A stretch of DNA of 64,000 nt, from assembly GCA_009377445.1 (NCBI GenBank), contig WHUA01000004.1, positions 149,273 to 213,272 of the forward strand, written 5' to 3'. The position numbers were made by a program, and so were the translations under genes. How positions within the stretch are numbered: position 1 is the stretch's first letter; every line of letters begins with the position of its first letter. Of the stretch, positions 1 to 8,345 are shown one piece after another. The DNA comes from Alphaproteobacteria bacterium. GTDB lineage: Bacteria; Pseudomonadota; Alphaproteobacteria; UBA8366. Below the pieces are notes generated by a model. It searched no databases and was not told where the DNA came from. It saw only the letters and a list, made by a program, of their open reading frames with translations.

Positions 1-1459
1 GCGCCGGCAGGCCGAGCTCGTCCCAGATCGCCCGCGCTTCTTCCATGATCTCCCGCTTCGGCAGGGCGAGCGGCGGCATGTCGGCCTTGAGTGTCGCGTC
101 GATCAGCAGCGTCGCCTCTTCGTCGTCGCGCGGTCCCGCCCGCGGCCCATGGCCCCGGCCGCGGTGCGGCACGATCTCGATGTCATGCGCCGGGTTGGCG
201 CGGTAGGCCATGGCCCAGAACACGGCATCGGCGTTGTCGGGATCGATATCCTCGTTGATGGCGATGACGTACTTGCCGACCGCCGCCTGCAGCATCGCAA
301 CGCCGGTCATCGCGCGCCAGATCTCCGTCCGCGGGACGCCGCGCTCGAACTGCACGAGCAGCACTTTCCGGATATTGGTCAACGGCTCGTGCATCGCCAC
401 GCGCTTGACGCCCTTGACCGAAAGATTGTCGCGTAGGTGGGCAAGGAACAGCGGCTCGTAGGCGACGCGCTTGATGACGCTCGATTCGCTCGGCGTGACC
501 TGCGAGATGATCGACGGAATCACGGGTTTTGCCCTGTGCGTGATCGCCGTGACCTGCATACGCATGTTGTAGGCTTCGAGGGCGACATGGCCGTGCGATT
601 CGCCGAACGGCGCTTCGGGCTCGAGATACTCGGTATCGATCATGCCTTCGATCACCAGCTCGGATTCCGCCGGGATCGTCAGATCGACCGTACGCCCGCG
701 CACCACGTTGATCGGCTCGCCCACGAGCCCGCCCGCGACGCCGATCTCCTCCTGGCCGATACGCAGCTTCTGCGGCGCGGTGTAGATCACCGCGGGCGGC
801 GCGCCGACCACGACAGCGATCGGCATCGGCTCGCCCCGCGCGCGGTACTTCTCCCAATGCAGGTAGCCTTCCGCACCGCCGGTCCGGGTCGCCATGCGCA
901 CGACGTTCCGGTCGGGGGCTTTCAACGCCACCCGATACGTCCCCATGTTCTGCGTGCCGGTATCGGGGTCCCGTGTGATGCAGCATGTCATCGTCAGGTA
1001 GGGCGCTGAATCGAAGCCCGGCGTGGAGATCGGGATCGGCAGCGCGTCCATTCCCTTGCCCGCCCCGGCGAGGTCGCTTCCCGTCAGAACGACCTCATGG
1101 CAGGGCGCTTCTTCGACCAGCCGCGGCGCGATCGGTTCGGCGATCGCCTTGTCCCACAGCGGGCCGATCTCGTCACGCGGCACGCCCATGCCGATGCAAT
1201 AGATTTCGGGGTTGGCGGCCAGCCCGCCGATCAATACGGGCATGTCGAAGCGCCGCCCCTTGCCGTCGACGATGTTGGTGAAAAGGAACGCTTTCCGCTC
1301 CCGCTCCGGCAGACCGCCGCGGAACTGCCATCGCACCAGGGCGTGCATGTGCGAGTCCTTGTCGATCGGCCGATCGACACGGACCAGCAGCCCGGCCGCA
1401 TCGAGCGCAGCCATGTGCTCCTGCAAGTCCCGGTATTGGCGCCGCCGCAATTCGGGCAT
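1..1459 (-). CDS. UbiD-family decarboxylase, C-terminus cut by window edge
   Basis: Reading down from the ATG at 1459 gives an open frame of about 486 codons that runs off the window at position 1, so the end is missing. I translated it by eye. It has the conserved UbiD-family layout: an N-terminal DLQEHMAALDAAGLL stretch, a central IPISTPGFDSAPYLTM segment, an LEPEAPFGESHGH segment and a C-terminal FERGVPRTEIWRAM helix. Members of the family use prenylated FMN to (de)carboxylate aromatic or unsaturated acids. The substrate cannot be read from the sequence, and this is probably not the ubiquinone-pathway UbiD itself. A GAGAGG ribosome site lies about 7 bases before the chosen ATG. It is followed at a distance by genes of a similar catabolic flavour. 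Confidence 0.85.
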   Translation of the reverse strand, partial: MPELRRRQYRDLQEHMAALDAAGLLVRVDRPIDKDSHMHALVRWQFRGGLPERERKAFLFTNIVDGKGRRFDMPVLIGGLAANPEIYCIGMGVPRDEIGPLWDKAIAEPIAPRLVEEAPCHEVVLTGSDLAGAGKGMDALPIPISTPGFDSAPYLTMTCCITRDPDTGTQNMGTYRVALKAPDRNVVRMATRTGGAEGYLHWEKYRARGEPMPIAVVVGAPPAVIYTAPQKLRIGQEEIGVAGGLVGEPINVVRGRTVDLTIPAESELVIEGMIDTEYLEPEAPFGESHGHVALEAYNMRMQVTAITHRAKPVIPSIISQVTPSESSVIKRVAYEPLFLAHLRDNLSVKGVKRVAMHEPLTNIRKVLLVQFERGVPRTEIWRAMTGVAMLQAAVGKYVIAINEDIDPDNADAVFWAMAYRANPAHDIEIVPHRGRGHGPRAGPRDDEEATLLIDATLKADMPPLALPKREIMEEARAIWDELGLPA

Positions 1460-1519
1460 AGGTCACCTCTCGCCCTGCATCGTTCGCGGGAGAATTGTAA
1501 CCCAAATTTGCGGGGACGG

Positions 1520-1849
1520 TCAGTTACACTTGTGGCGGCTCACGTAGAAGCCGTCGCGAACCCCGTCGAAATGGTCGCTGATGCCGGGATGCATGACGGG
1601 CTCGTCGCTTTCGTCGAGCAGCAGGTTCTGCTCCGACACATAGGCGATGTAGGTCGTCCTGTCTTTGTTCTCCGCCAGCAGATGATAGAAGGGCTGATCC
1701 TTGCGGGGACGAGACTCCCGCGGAATGCTCTCGTACCATTCGTCGGTGTTGGCGAACGCGGGATCGACGTCGAAGATGATACCACGGAAACCGTACTTCC
1801 GATGTCGAACGACCTGTCCGATTCGGAATTGGGCGGTTGCATTCAGCAT
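1520..1849 (-). CDS. hspQ: Heat shock protein HspQ (YccV-like hemimethylated-DNA-binding family)
   Basis: This 109-residue protein is nearly all one small beta-rich YccV/HspQ domain: FRIGQVVRHRKYGFRGIIFDVDP near the N-terminus, then QPFYHLLAENKD and YVSEQNLL in the middle. HspQ binds hemimethylated DNA in E. coli and acts on the Lon protease as an adaptor or activator in enterobacteria. The role here is inferred from those relatives. The ATG at 1849 has a GGAG five bases upstream. A GTG two codons earlier is possible but has a poorer spacing. It lies alone, 60 bases upstream of the UbiD-family gene on the same strand. I saw no clear sigma-32 promoter. Confidence 0.88.
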   Translation of the reverse strand: MLNATAQFRIGQVVRHRKYGFRGIIFDVDPAFANTDEWYESIPRESRPRKDQPFYHLLAENKDRTTYIAYVSEQNLLLDESDEPVMHPGISDHFDGVRDGFYVSRHKCN

Positions 1850-2203
1850 AGACACTCCAGATTTCTGCTCGTTTCTTATCTACCCCGGCCGATTGCCGAT
1901 CACAGCGCGGCGTCGAATGCCCGAACCGCGCCTCCCCAGATCCGGTCGCCGCCATTACCCTTCGGCAACGCCGGACCGGCCTTCGGCCCCGCCTCGAATT
2001 TTATCGATGCATACTGCCGAAGCCCGCGGCGACAATAAAGTGGCAAATGGGGGTTGCGCCGGTCGATATTGGGCTAACGGTTCGGAAGGGCCGCCATCCG
2101 GTCGATGTGCCCCAAAATCGACGGGATTAACCATGCGTCGCCTTTCTCGTCACCACTCGGGTGACGAATGACGACCGCTATTGTCGAAAAAGTGGTGCGA
2201 GCA
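1850..2203. other. Intergenic region with one small hairpin
   Basis: About 350 bases separate hspQ from the next gene on the same strand. I find no convincing coding frame here. The only structure I see is a perfect 7-bp stem, TCGTCAC pairing with GTGACGA around a 7-base loop, at 2147-2167. It lies about 40 bases after the stop of the hydrolase gene and has no T-run, so a terminator role is only a guess. Confidence 0.35.
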
Positions 2204-3088
2204 TCATGTTTCGTCCCGTGACAGGATCGACCGCGACACGGAACGCGGGTCGCGCCGGCCCCATTTGCCGTTCTCGACCTTCAGGAAGAATTCCCGAAGC
2301 GCGGCGTTGAAGGCTTCCGGTTCCTCCAGATTGCAGGCATGTCCGGTCTTCGGGATGACCACGAGTCCCGACGTCGGAATCGTCCGTTTCATGAACAGTC
2401 CGGGGTCGAGACAGGGCTCATCCTCGTCGCCTGTCACGATCAGCACCGGCACATCCACCGCCTTCAACTCATCCTCGAGGCCGTAGAGCGAGGGCCGCAC
2501 CGCTTGCACGCCGCGCAACGTGTTGGCGGAACCCTGGACGGAATGTTCGGCGAGCTGCTGGAGAAATTCACGGTAGCCGCGCGGGTCCTTGTTCTCGAGC
2601 TGCACCCGCGTCGGGCCGGAACCGTAAACCGCAGACATCTTCTCCATGCCCTCTCGTTCGAGCCGGTCGGCGGTTGTCTCCGCCTCCGTCTTGAACTGGG
2701 TGCGCTTGGCCGGGTCGGCGCCGTAGCCGCAGCCCGCGATCACGACGCTTCGCGCCAGCGCGCCGTAGCGCATGGCGAAATGCGCGGCGGCGAATCCGCC
2801 CATGCTGAGGCCGACGACGTGGGCATTCTCGATTCCGGCGCCGCGCATCACGGCGGCGATGTCGTCGGTCGCGATGTCCTGGCTGTAGAGCGACGGCTGT
2901 TCGGGCACATCGGATGGCGGGAAGCCCCGCGCATTGTAGGCGATGCAGCGATAGAAACGCGCGAAATAGCGGAGCTGCGGCTCCCAGCTCCGGAGATCGC
3001 CGGCAAATTCGTGGACGAAGACGATCGGGAAGCCGCTTCCAGTTTCCTCGTAATAGAGTTTGGCGCCTTCGGCGTCGGCGTATGGCAT
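2204..3088 (-). CDS. Alpha/beta hydrolase
   Basis: A 294-residue single-domain alpha/beta hydrolase. It shows the oxyanion-side HEFAGDLRSWEPQ segment, the nucleophile elbow GLSMGG with the catalytic serine near residue 98, an acid candidate in VTGDEDEPCLDP, and the C-terminal histidine in KTGHACNLEEPEAF. This is the layout of esterases, lactonases and C-C bond hydrolases such as 3-oxoadipate enol-lactonase, so the substrate is open. I chose ATG 3088 over the upstream ATG at 3118 because a strong GGGGGAAAG lies just before it and the family begins with this residue. It is divergent from the VOC gene, with a 132-bp shared upstream region. Confidence 0.85.
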   Translation of the reverse strand: MPYADAEGAKLYYEETGSGFPIVFVHEFAGDLRSWEPQLRYFARFYRCIAYNARGFPPSDVPEQPSLYSQDIATDDIAAVMRGAGIENAHVVGLSMGGFAAAHFAMRYGALARSVVIAGCGYGADPAKRTQFKTEAETTADRLEREGMEKMSAVYGSGPTRVQLENKDPRGYREFLQQLAEHSVQGSANTLRGVQAVRPSLYGLEDELKAVDVPVLIVTGDEDEPCLDPGLFMKRTIPTSGLVVIPKTGHACNLEEPEAFNAALREFFLKVENGKWGRRDPRSVSRSILSRDET

Positions 3089-3220
3089 CTGGCTTTCCCC
3101 CATCCGTCGGCTCGACAATTCGCTACACTATAGGCGAAACCGGGCCGGCAGTGGAGCGGCCAGCGAATTCCGCGTACACTCCACGGGCGGTGCGGCGCTG
3201 GGCGAAAGGAGCGAAGGCAC

Positions 3221-3568
3221 ATGGGACTGCCCGTCGTGCATTTCGAAATTCATGGCGAAGATTCCAAGGCGATTTCTGTGTTTTATTCCTCGGTCTTCGA
3301 GTGGACGATCAACGCCAACAACCCGCTGAACTACGGCCTGGTCGATACCGACGCGGAGGGTAAGGGAATCGGCGGCGGCATCTGCCACAGCAACATGGCG
3401 CCGGCGGTGCTGATCTACATCCAGGTCGACGACCCGCAGCTCTATCTCGACAAGGTCGAAGCGGCCGGAGGGCAGACGGTGCTGCCGGTCACGGAAATTC
3501 CCGGCGCCGTCACCATGGCGATCTTCGAGGACCCGGCCGGCAACCGCATCGGCCTCGTGAAGGCCTGA
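3221..3568 (+). CDS. VOC-family (glyoxalase/bleomycin resistance/dioxygenase fold) protein
   Basis: A 115-residue protein with one vicinal oxygen chelate module. It starts VVHFEIHGEDSKAISVFYSSVFEW, continues with an IQVDDPQLYLDKVEAAGG strand-helix, and ends IFEDPAGNRIGLVKA. The histidine of VHFEI and the glutamate/aspartate near the end sit where metal ligands lie in this fold, but similar single-module proteins are often non-catalytic. AAAGGAG lies nine bases before the ATG. The next gene starts 36 bases after its stop on the same strand, so the two probably form an operon. The specific function is unknown. Confidence 0.82.
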   Translation: MGLPVVHFEIHGEDSKAISVFYSSVFEWTINANNPLNYGLVDTDAEGKGIGGGICHSNMAPAVLIYIQVDDPQLYLDKVEAAGGQTVLPVTEIPGAVTMAIFEDPAGNRIGLVKA

Positions 3569-3604
3569 CCCGGCCGGAAGCTAGCGGCAGGAGGCGCTTT
3601 TTAC

Positions 3605-4516
3605 ATGCAGCTCGGCGTGGTTTTTCCGCAACTCGACATCGGCGCCGATCCGGCCGCCGTGCGCGACTATGCGCAGGCGGCGGAGGCGCTCGGCTATACC
3701 CATATCCTCGCCTTCGACCATGTCGTCGGCATCAATCCAGGGAGCCGTCCCGGCTGGAAAGGACATTACGACCACACCGCGATGTTCCACGAGCCGTTCG
3801 TGCTGTTCGGCTTCCTTGCCGGCGTGACACGAAAGCTCGGCTTCATCAACGGCGTGCTCGTCCTGCCGCAACGCCAGACGCCGCTCGTCGCCAAGCAGGC
3901 GGCCGAGGTCGACGTACTGTGCGGCGGGCGTCTCCGGCTCGGCGTCGGTGTCGGCTGGAACGGCCCCGAATTCGAGGCCATGGGGGAGGAATTCGGCAAT
4001 CGCGGCCGGCGCATCGAGGAGCAGATCGCGCTGCTGCGACGGCTCTGGTCGGAAGAGCTCGTCACCTTCGACGGCGAATGGCACCGGATCGCCGACGCCG
4101 GCATCAACCCCTTGCCCGTGCAGCGGCCGATACCGATCTGGATCGGCGGCAGCGCCGAAGTGGTGATCAAGCGTGTCGGCCGCCTGGGCGACGGCTGGCT
4201 GCCACAGTTCCCGGGGATGGACCCGGCGCTTTCCAACACCGGCGCGCAGCCGCGACGTTTCGAGGCGCCCGAAGCCCTGATCGAGCGGATGCGCGGCTAT
4301 GCCAGGGAGGCCGGGCGCGACCCGCGCGCCATCGGCATCGAGGGCCGTTCTTCGATCAAGGATCAGTCGCCGGACGATTGGATATCCGTCTATAGCCGCT
4401 GGAAGGCGCTCGGCGCGACGCATCTCTCCGTCAACACCATGCGCGCCGGCCTGACCGGCCCGGATGCGCATATCGACGCCATCCGGCGCTACAAGGAAGC
4501 GGTGGACGGCGCGTGA
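3605..4516 (+). CDS. LLM-class (luciferase-like) flavin-dependent oxidoreductase
   Basis: This 303-residue protein has a TIM-barrel luciferase-like monooxygenase fold. The segments YTHILAFDHVVGINP, VLPQRQTPLVAKQAAEVDVLCGGRLRLGVGVGWN and RPIPIWIGGSAEVVIKRVGRLGDGWLP are typical. The overall pattern matches the subgroup usually labelled F420-dependent (TIGR03619-like), although the cofactor could be FMN. Whether this organism makes F420 cannot be judged here. AGGAGG lies ten bases before the ATG. It follows the VOC gene and ends three bases before the converging glycosyltransferase gene. The substrate is unknown. With the UbiD, hydrolase and AKR genes nearby it suggests an accessory catabolic region. 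Confidence 0.85.
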   Translation: MQLGVVFPQLDIGADPAAVRDYAQAAEALGYTHILAFDHVVGINPGSRPGWKGHYDHTAMFHEPFVLFGFLAGVTRKLGFINGVLVLPQRQTPLVAKQAAEVDVLCGGRLRLGVGVGWNGPEFEAMGEEFGNRGRRIEEQIALLRRLWSEELVTFDGEWHRIADAGINPLPVQRPIPIWIGGSAEVVIKRVGRLGDGWLPQFPGMDPALSNTGAQPRRFEAPEALIERMRGYAREAGRDPRAIGIEGRSSIKDQSPDDWISVYSRWKALGATHLSVNTMRAGLTGPDAHIDAIRRYKEAVDGA

Positions 4517-4519
4517 TCG

Positions 4520-5662
4520 CTAGCGCCGCGGACGCCAGACGTAAAACGCGGTCGCGGCGTAGTTCCAGACGGTGCCGATCAGCAACCCGGCCAGCACGGA
4601 CGGAAGCCAGGCGCCGCCGCCCCGGAAGATATATGACGCGACGCCGACATTCCCCACCGCGCCGATGCTGCAGACGAGGCAGAAGACGACCAATCCGCGG
4701 AGCCAATCGCGGCCCGACAGCCGCTGATCGCGATAGGTGACGAGGTTGTTGAGCGTGAAGTTCACGACCATGGCGAACAGCGCGGCGATCGCCTGGCTCG
4801 GCCAGAACGCCAGCGAAAATCCATGGAATGCCGCCGCGAAGGCGGCAAGATGCACGACGATGCCGCCGCCGCCGATGACGGAGAAATAGATCAGCCTCGA
4901 AGGAACGAGTCGCCCGGCTTTCTTCTGCAGAAGCATCGTCAGGAAGTCCAGCGCGACGATGCCGTCGACCTTGCTCTCGCCCGCGTGCCGCGCGCGGAAT
5001 TCGTAAGGCAGTTCGCGAAAGCGCAGCGGCCTCTCCGCCGTGGCGAAAATATCCAGCAGTATCTTGAAGCCCACGCCGGAAAGGCCGCGCACGACGCCGT
5101 GCAGCACGTCGCGCCTGACGGCGAAGAAGCCGCTCATCGGATCGCTGAGGACGACGCGCAGCGTCTTCTGCGCGAGCAGCGTCGAAGCCCTGCTCAAGCG
5201 CGCCCGGCGCCCGTCCCAGTCGCCGATGCCGCCGCCCGCCATGTAGCGGCTGCCGACGACGATGTCGACGTCGCCCTGCCGGAGGTTCTCCAGCATATCC
5301 GGCAGCACCGTCTCGTCATGCTGCAGGTCGCCGTCGATCACGGCGAGGTACGGGGCGGAGCTCGACAGGAAGCCTTCGATGCAGGCCGACGACAGGCCGC
5401 GGCGCCCGATCCGCTGAATGCAACGGATGCGTCGGTCTTGCCGGGCCAGCTCGCTGACGCGGGCGGCCGTGCCGTCGGTCGAATCGTCATCGACGACGAT
5501 CACCTCCCACGCCACGCCCGGCAGCGCCTCGCCGATGCGCCGGACAAGCTCGGCGATGTTCTCCCGCTCGTTGAAGGTCGGCACGACGATCGAGATTTCC
5601 GGCCCTGCCGGGACATCTGCCGTCCGGTCCGGTCCGGCCGTTTCATCTGCCGAGCTCAACAT
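4520..5662 (-). CDS. Glycosyltransferase family 2 fused to a GtrA-like membrane domain
   Basis: A 380-residue two-domain protein. Residues of about 20-240 are a polyprenyl-phosphate mannosyl/glucosyltransferase-type GT2 domain with SIVVPTFNERENI, the VIVVDDDSTDGT metal-binding motif and AVIDGDLQHD. About residues 255-380 form a GtrA-like domain with four predicted membrane helices, beginning YFSVIGGGGIVVHL and containing NFTLNNLVTYRDQRL. Such proteins charge a lipid phosphate with a sugar and help flip it. The ATG at 5662 overlaps the stop of the upstream GT39 gene by seven bases, which indicates translational coupling. The pair probably makes and then uses a lipid-linked sugar donor. Confidence 0.87.
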   Translation of the reverse strand: MLSSADETAGPDRTADVPAGPEISIVVPTFNERENIAELVRRIGEALPGVAWEVIVVDDDSTDGTAARVSELARQDRRIRCIQRIGRRGLSSACIEGFLSSSAPYLAVIDGDLQHDETVLPDMLENLRQGDVDIVVGSRYMAGGGIGDWDGRRARLSRASTLLAQKTLRVVLSDPMSGFFAVRRDVLHGVVRGLSGVGFKILLDIFATAERPLRFRELPYEFRARHAGESKVDGIVALDFLTMLLQKKAGRLVPSRLIYFSVIGGGGIVVHLAAFAAAFHGFSLAFWPSQAIAALFAMVVNFTLNNLVTYRDQRLSGRDWLRGLVVFCLVCSIGAVGNVGVASYIFRGGGAWLPSVLAGLLIGTVWNYAATAFYVWRPRR

Positions 5663-7176
5663 CCGATCGGCCCTTTCAAGATAACCGAGAAGACGACGCT
5701 TCCCCGCGAACCGGCCGGATGCAGGACAACATCCGCTCGGTCCGCAATGAGCTTGTCGGCGATCCACCGGAGTTCGTCCGCCCTCAGGAGGAATTCCGGA
5801 TAACGCTTTGTAAAGGAGCACAAGTCCATCCCATGTATCGGTGCGAACGGCTTCAAGTTGTGCAGCGCGCGCTCGTTCGTGTCATGTCCCCGCAATTCAA
5901 GCGCCAAATTGGAATCGCCGATGTAGAAGATACGGCTCCGCAGCTCGACCGGCAGGTAGAAATTGTCCTCGAGGTACCGGTGAGCCGACGCCACCATCGG
6001 CAGCGTCGATTCGCTCAGGATCCGCGCGTCATTCCGGGCATTCACGAATATGCGTTGCTCGACGTGGCCGGGGAGATAGGCGAGAGATGCTGCCGCCCAC
6101 GCCCCGAATGACAAGGTCAGCAAAAAGGCGAGGCCCCGCCGCCATCCGGACGCCTGATGCACCAGGTATCCTGTGAGAACGGCGGCGCCGACGACCGTGT
6201 TGAGGGTGTATTTGAAGGTGAAAGCATGCGTGATGGCGAGAGCGAGTACATAAGTAATGAAAGGCATCATGCAGAGCAACGCCGCCGCTGCGACCTCGTG
6301 GCGGGGCATCGCCGCGGGCGCCGGACGGCGTGAATCGGGGAACGGGGCGAGAAAAAGGAACGCTGCCGCGCCGACCAGGCCTGCCATAACAACGGGGATG
6401 GCCAGCTCGAACAGCTTGATGTAGGCGTGGACCACCATGTTCGGCCCAAGTTTCGTCCAGAAGGTTCCAGAAAACTCCGATGCATGGAGGACGAAGGGGG
6501 CGAGAGGCCCGAGCAATGCAAGGGATGCGACAATGGATCCGGCAATCGGCCAGTAGATCTTTCGGCCTTCCCAGCTCCGCCAAGCCTCGCCGACGACAAC
6601 GGGCAGATAATTCAGCACGCCGTAGTAGTGGCTGTAGGGACCAATGCTGAGAGATACGGCGAGAAAAATCAGCCGTGGTGCGGTCGGCTTCTCACTCGCC
6701 AGCTGCCATGCGAGCAGGACGAGACACATTGACGCCATAAGAAATGCATACCCGCGCCCTTCGTAGGAATAGCGAATCGCCAGCGTGGCGAAGGGAAAGG
6801 AAAAGGAGACGAGGGCAGCCAGCACCGACGTGCGGCGCAGCACGAAGACGTAGAGGCACAGCCCCCCCACGAGCATGGCGACGATCGACGGAAGCCGAAA
6901 GGCGAGCTCGGACCCGCCGAACAGCGACATCGAGAGATTGCGCGCGAGGTAGTCCAGCGGAGGATGGTTGTCCGCCTTAGCCAGCAGCGCCTCGATAACG
7001 GCATGCGGGCTGCCGAGCGCCGAGACATGGTAGGTCACGATTTCGTCGAACCAGAGCGGCGTTCTCGTCGCTGTCAGGCCAACTGCGTAGAGATACAGGC
7101 CGCCGAGCAGCGCAACTGGGGCGTGCTGCAGGCGAGAAAACAGCGGCACGCTCGCCTGGAATCGGCCAAGACGCAT
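5656..7176 (-). CDS. GT39-like integral membrane glycosyltransferase (ArnT/PMT type)
   Basis: A 506-residue polytopic membrane protein. After a first membrane helix it carries LWFDEIVTYHVSALG, whose Asp-Glu is the catalytic pair of the GT39/ArnT first periplasmic loop, and then KADNHPPLDYLARNL, also typical of the family. About ten further hydrophobic segments follow, then a soluble C-terminal part. Such enzymes move a sugar from polyprenyl phosphate to a lipid, protein or glycan in the periplasm. ATG 7176 is preferred because the protein homology starts there and a G-rich ribosome site precedes it; a longer upstream frame is of unlikely composition. It is coupled to the downstream GT2-GtrA gene, the likely donor synthase. 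Confidence 0.83.
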   Translation of the reverse strand: MRLGRFQASVPLFSRLQHAPVALLGGLYLYAVGLTATRTPLWFDEIVTYHVSALGSPHAVIEALLAKADNHPPLDYLARNLSMSLFGGSELAFRLPSIVAMLVGGLCLYVFVLRRTSVLAALVSFSFPFATLAIRYSYEGRGYAFLMASMCLVLLAWQLASEKPTAPRLIFLAVSLSIGPYSHYYGVLNYLPVVVGEAWRSWEGRKIYWPIAGSIVASLALLGPLAPFVLHASEFSGTFWTKLGPNMVVHAYIKLFELAIPVVMAGLVGAAAFLFLAPFPDSRRPAPAAMPRHEVAAAALLCMMPFITYVLALAITHAFTFKYTLNTVVGAAVLTGYLVHQASGWRRGLAFLLTLSFGAWAAASLAYLPGHVEQRIFVNARNDARILSESTLPMVASAHRYLEDNFYLPVELRSRIFYIGDSNLALELRGHDTNERALHNLKPFAPIHGMDLCSFTKRYPEFLLRADELRWIADKLIADRADVVLHPAGSRGSVVFSVILKGPIGC

Positions 7177-7453
7177 GTCTGTCACCCGCCCCCGTGTCCT
7201 TCCGAAGGAACTATGGCCGAATCCGCCGGCACCGCTCCCCCTCCCGGCCAGACCGAAAGTTATTAACGACGAGAATGGAGCCAAATCAACGACGAATAAT
7301 TTGGCCGCGCATCGAACCGCAATAAGCGTCGGCAATCCGATTCTGCCGGCGGTGTCGCTTCTGATACCATCGAGGCCTGTCGATGCAAACGCAGTCCACC
7401 GGTGAAAAGCGGGGTTCCTGCTGGGACCGATTGCCGGACCAATGGGAGGAGCG

Positions 7454-8296
7454 ATGGCGGCGACCGGAAAGATCCGCACGAATCCGATTCCGAAGACCGC
7501 CGAGCAAATGCCGGTCATCGGTCTCGGGACCTGGCAGACATTCGATATCGGCAAAGATCCCGATGCGCGCGCCGAGCGCGAGGAAGTGCTGCGGGTCCTG
7601 TTCGATTCCGGGGCGTCGATGATCGATTCCTCGCCGATGTATGGCCGCTCGGAAGGCGTGGCCGGCGACCTGCTGCAGAAGATGACGGCGCACGACGAGG
7701 CCTTCCTCGCGACCAAGGTGTGGACTCGGGGCGAGGAAGCGGGCCGGCGGCAGATGGAAGAATCGTTCCGGCGCTTCCGGACGGACGCCGTCGACCTGAT
7801 GCAGATACACAATCTCGTGGACTGGAAAACGCATCTCAGGACCTTGCGCGCCTGGAAGGAGGACGGCCGCATCCGCTACATCGGCATCACCCACTACACC
7901 GGCGCCGCGCTCGCGGAGCTGTCGGCCGTGATCCGCACCGAGACGGTCGACTTCGTGCAGCTTCCCTACTCCATCGGCATGCGCGAGGCGGAAAACGAGC
8001 TGCTGCCGCTGGCCGCGGACAAGGGCGTCGCCGTCATCGTCAACCGGCCCTTCGAGGGCGGCGGCCTGTTCCGCGACCGGCGAAAGGACCCCTTGCCCGC
8101 CTGGGCGGCGGCGTACGGCATCGAAAGCTGGGCGCAGCTCTTTCTGAAATACGTCCTGGCGCACCCGGCCGTGACCTGCGCCATCCCCGGCACGGCGAAA
8201 CCGCGGCATATGGCGGACAACCTGAATGCTGGACGCGGCCCCGTGCCGGACGAGAAAATGCGCGCCGAGATGCTTCGTGCGGCGCAAGCCGCCTGA
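7454..8296 (+). CDS. Aldo/keto reductase
   Basis: This 280-residue protein has an aldo/keto reductase TIM barrel. The catalytic tetrad is recognisable: Asp in MIDSSPMYG, Tyr in the same motif, Lys in FLATKVWTRG and His in LMQIHNLVDW. The C-terminal CAIPGTAKPRHMADN segment contributes to NADPH binding. A GGGAGGA five bases ahead of ATG 7454 fixes the start. The substrate is unknown. The 277 bases upstream (7177-7453) carry no gene that I can support. The stop lies about 50 bases before the thioredoxin-fold gene on the same strand, so an operon with the selenoprotein pair is possible. Confidence 0.88.
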   Translation: MAATGKIRTNPIPKTAEQMPVIGLGTWQTFDIGKDPDARAEREEVLRVLFDSGASMIDSSPMYGRSEGVAGDLLQKMTAHDEAFLATKVWTRGEEAGRRQMEESFRRFRTDAVDLMQIHNLVDWKTHLRTLRAWKEDGRIRYIGITHYTGAALAELSAVIRTETVDFVQLPYSIGMREAENELLPLAADKGVAVIVNRPFEGGGLFRDRRKDPLPAWAAAYGIESWAQLFLKYVLAHPAVTCAIPGTAKPRHMADNLNAGRGPVPDEKMRAEMLRAAQAA

Positions 8297-8345
8297 GGGC
8301 GTGCGCAATACGATGAATGCGCGATATGATGGAGAAAATCGAGGA

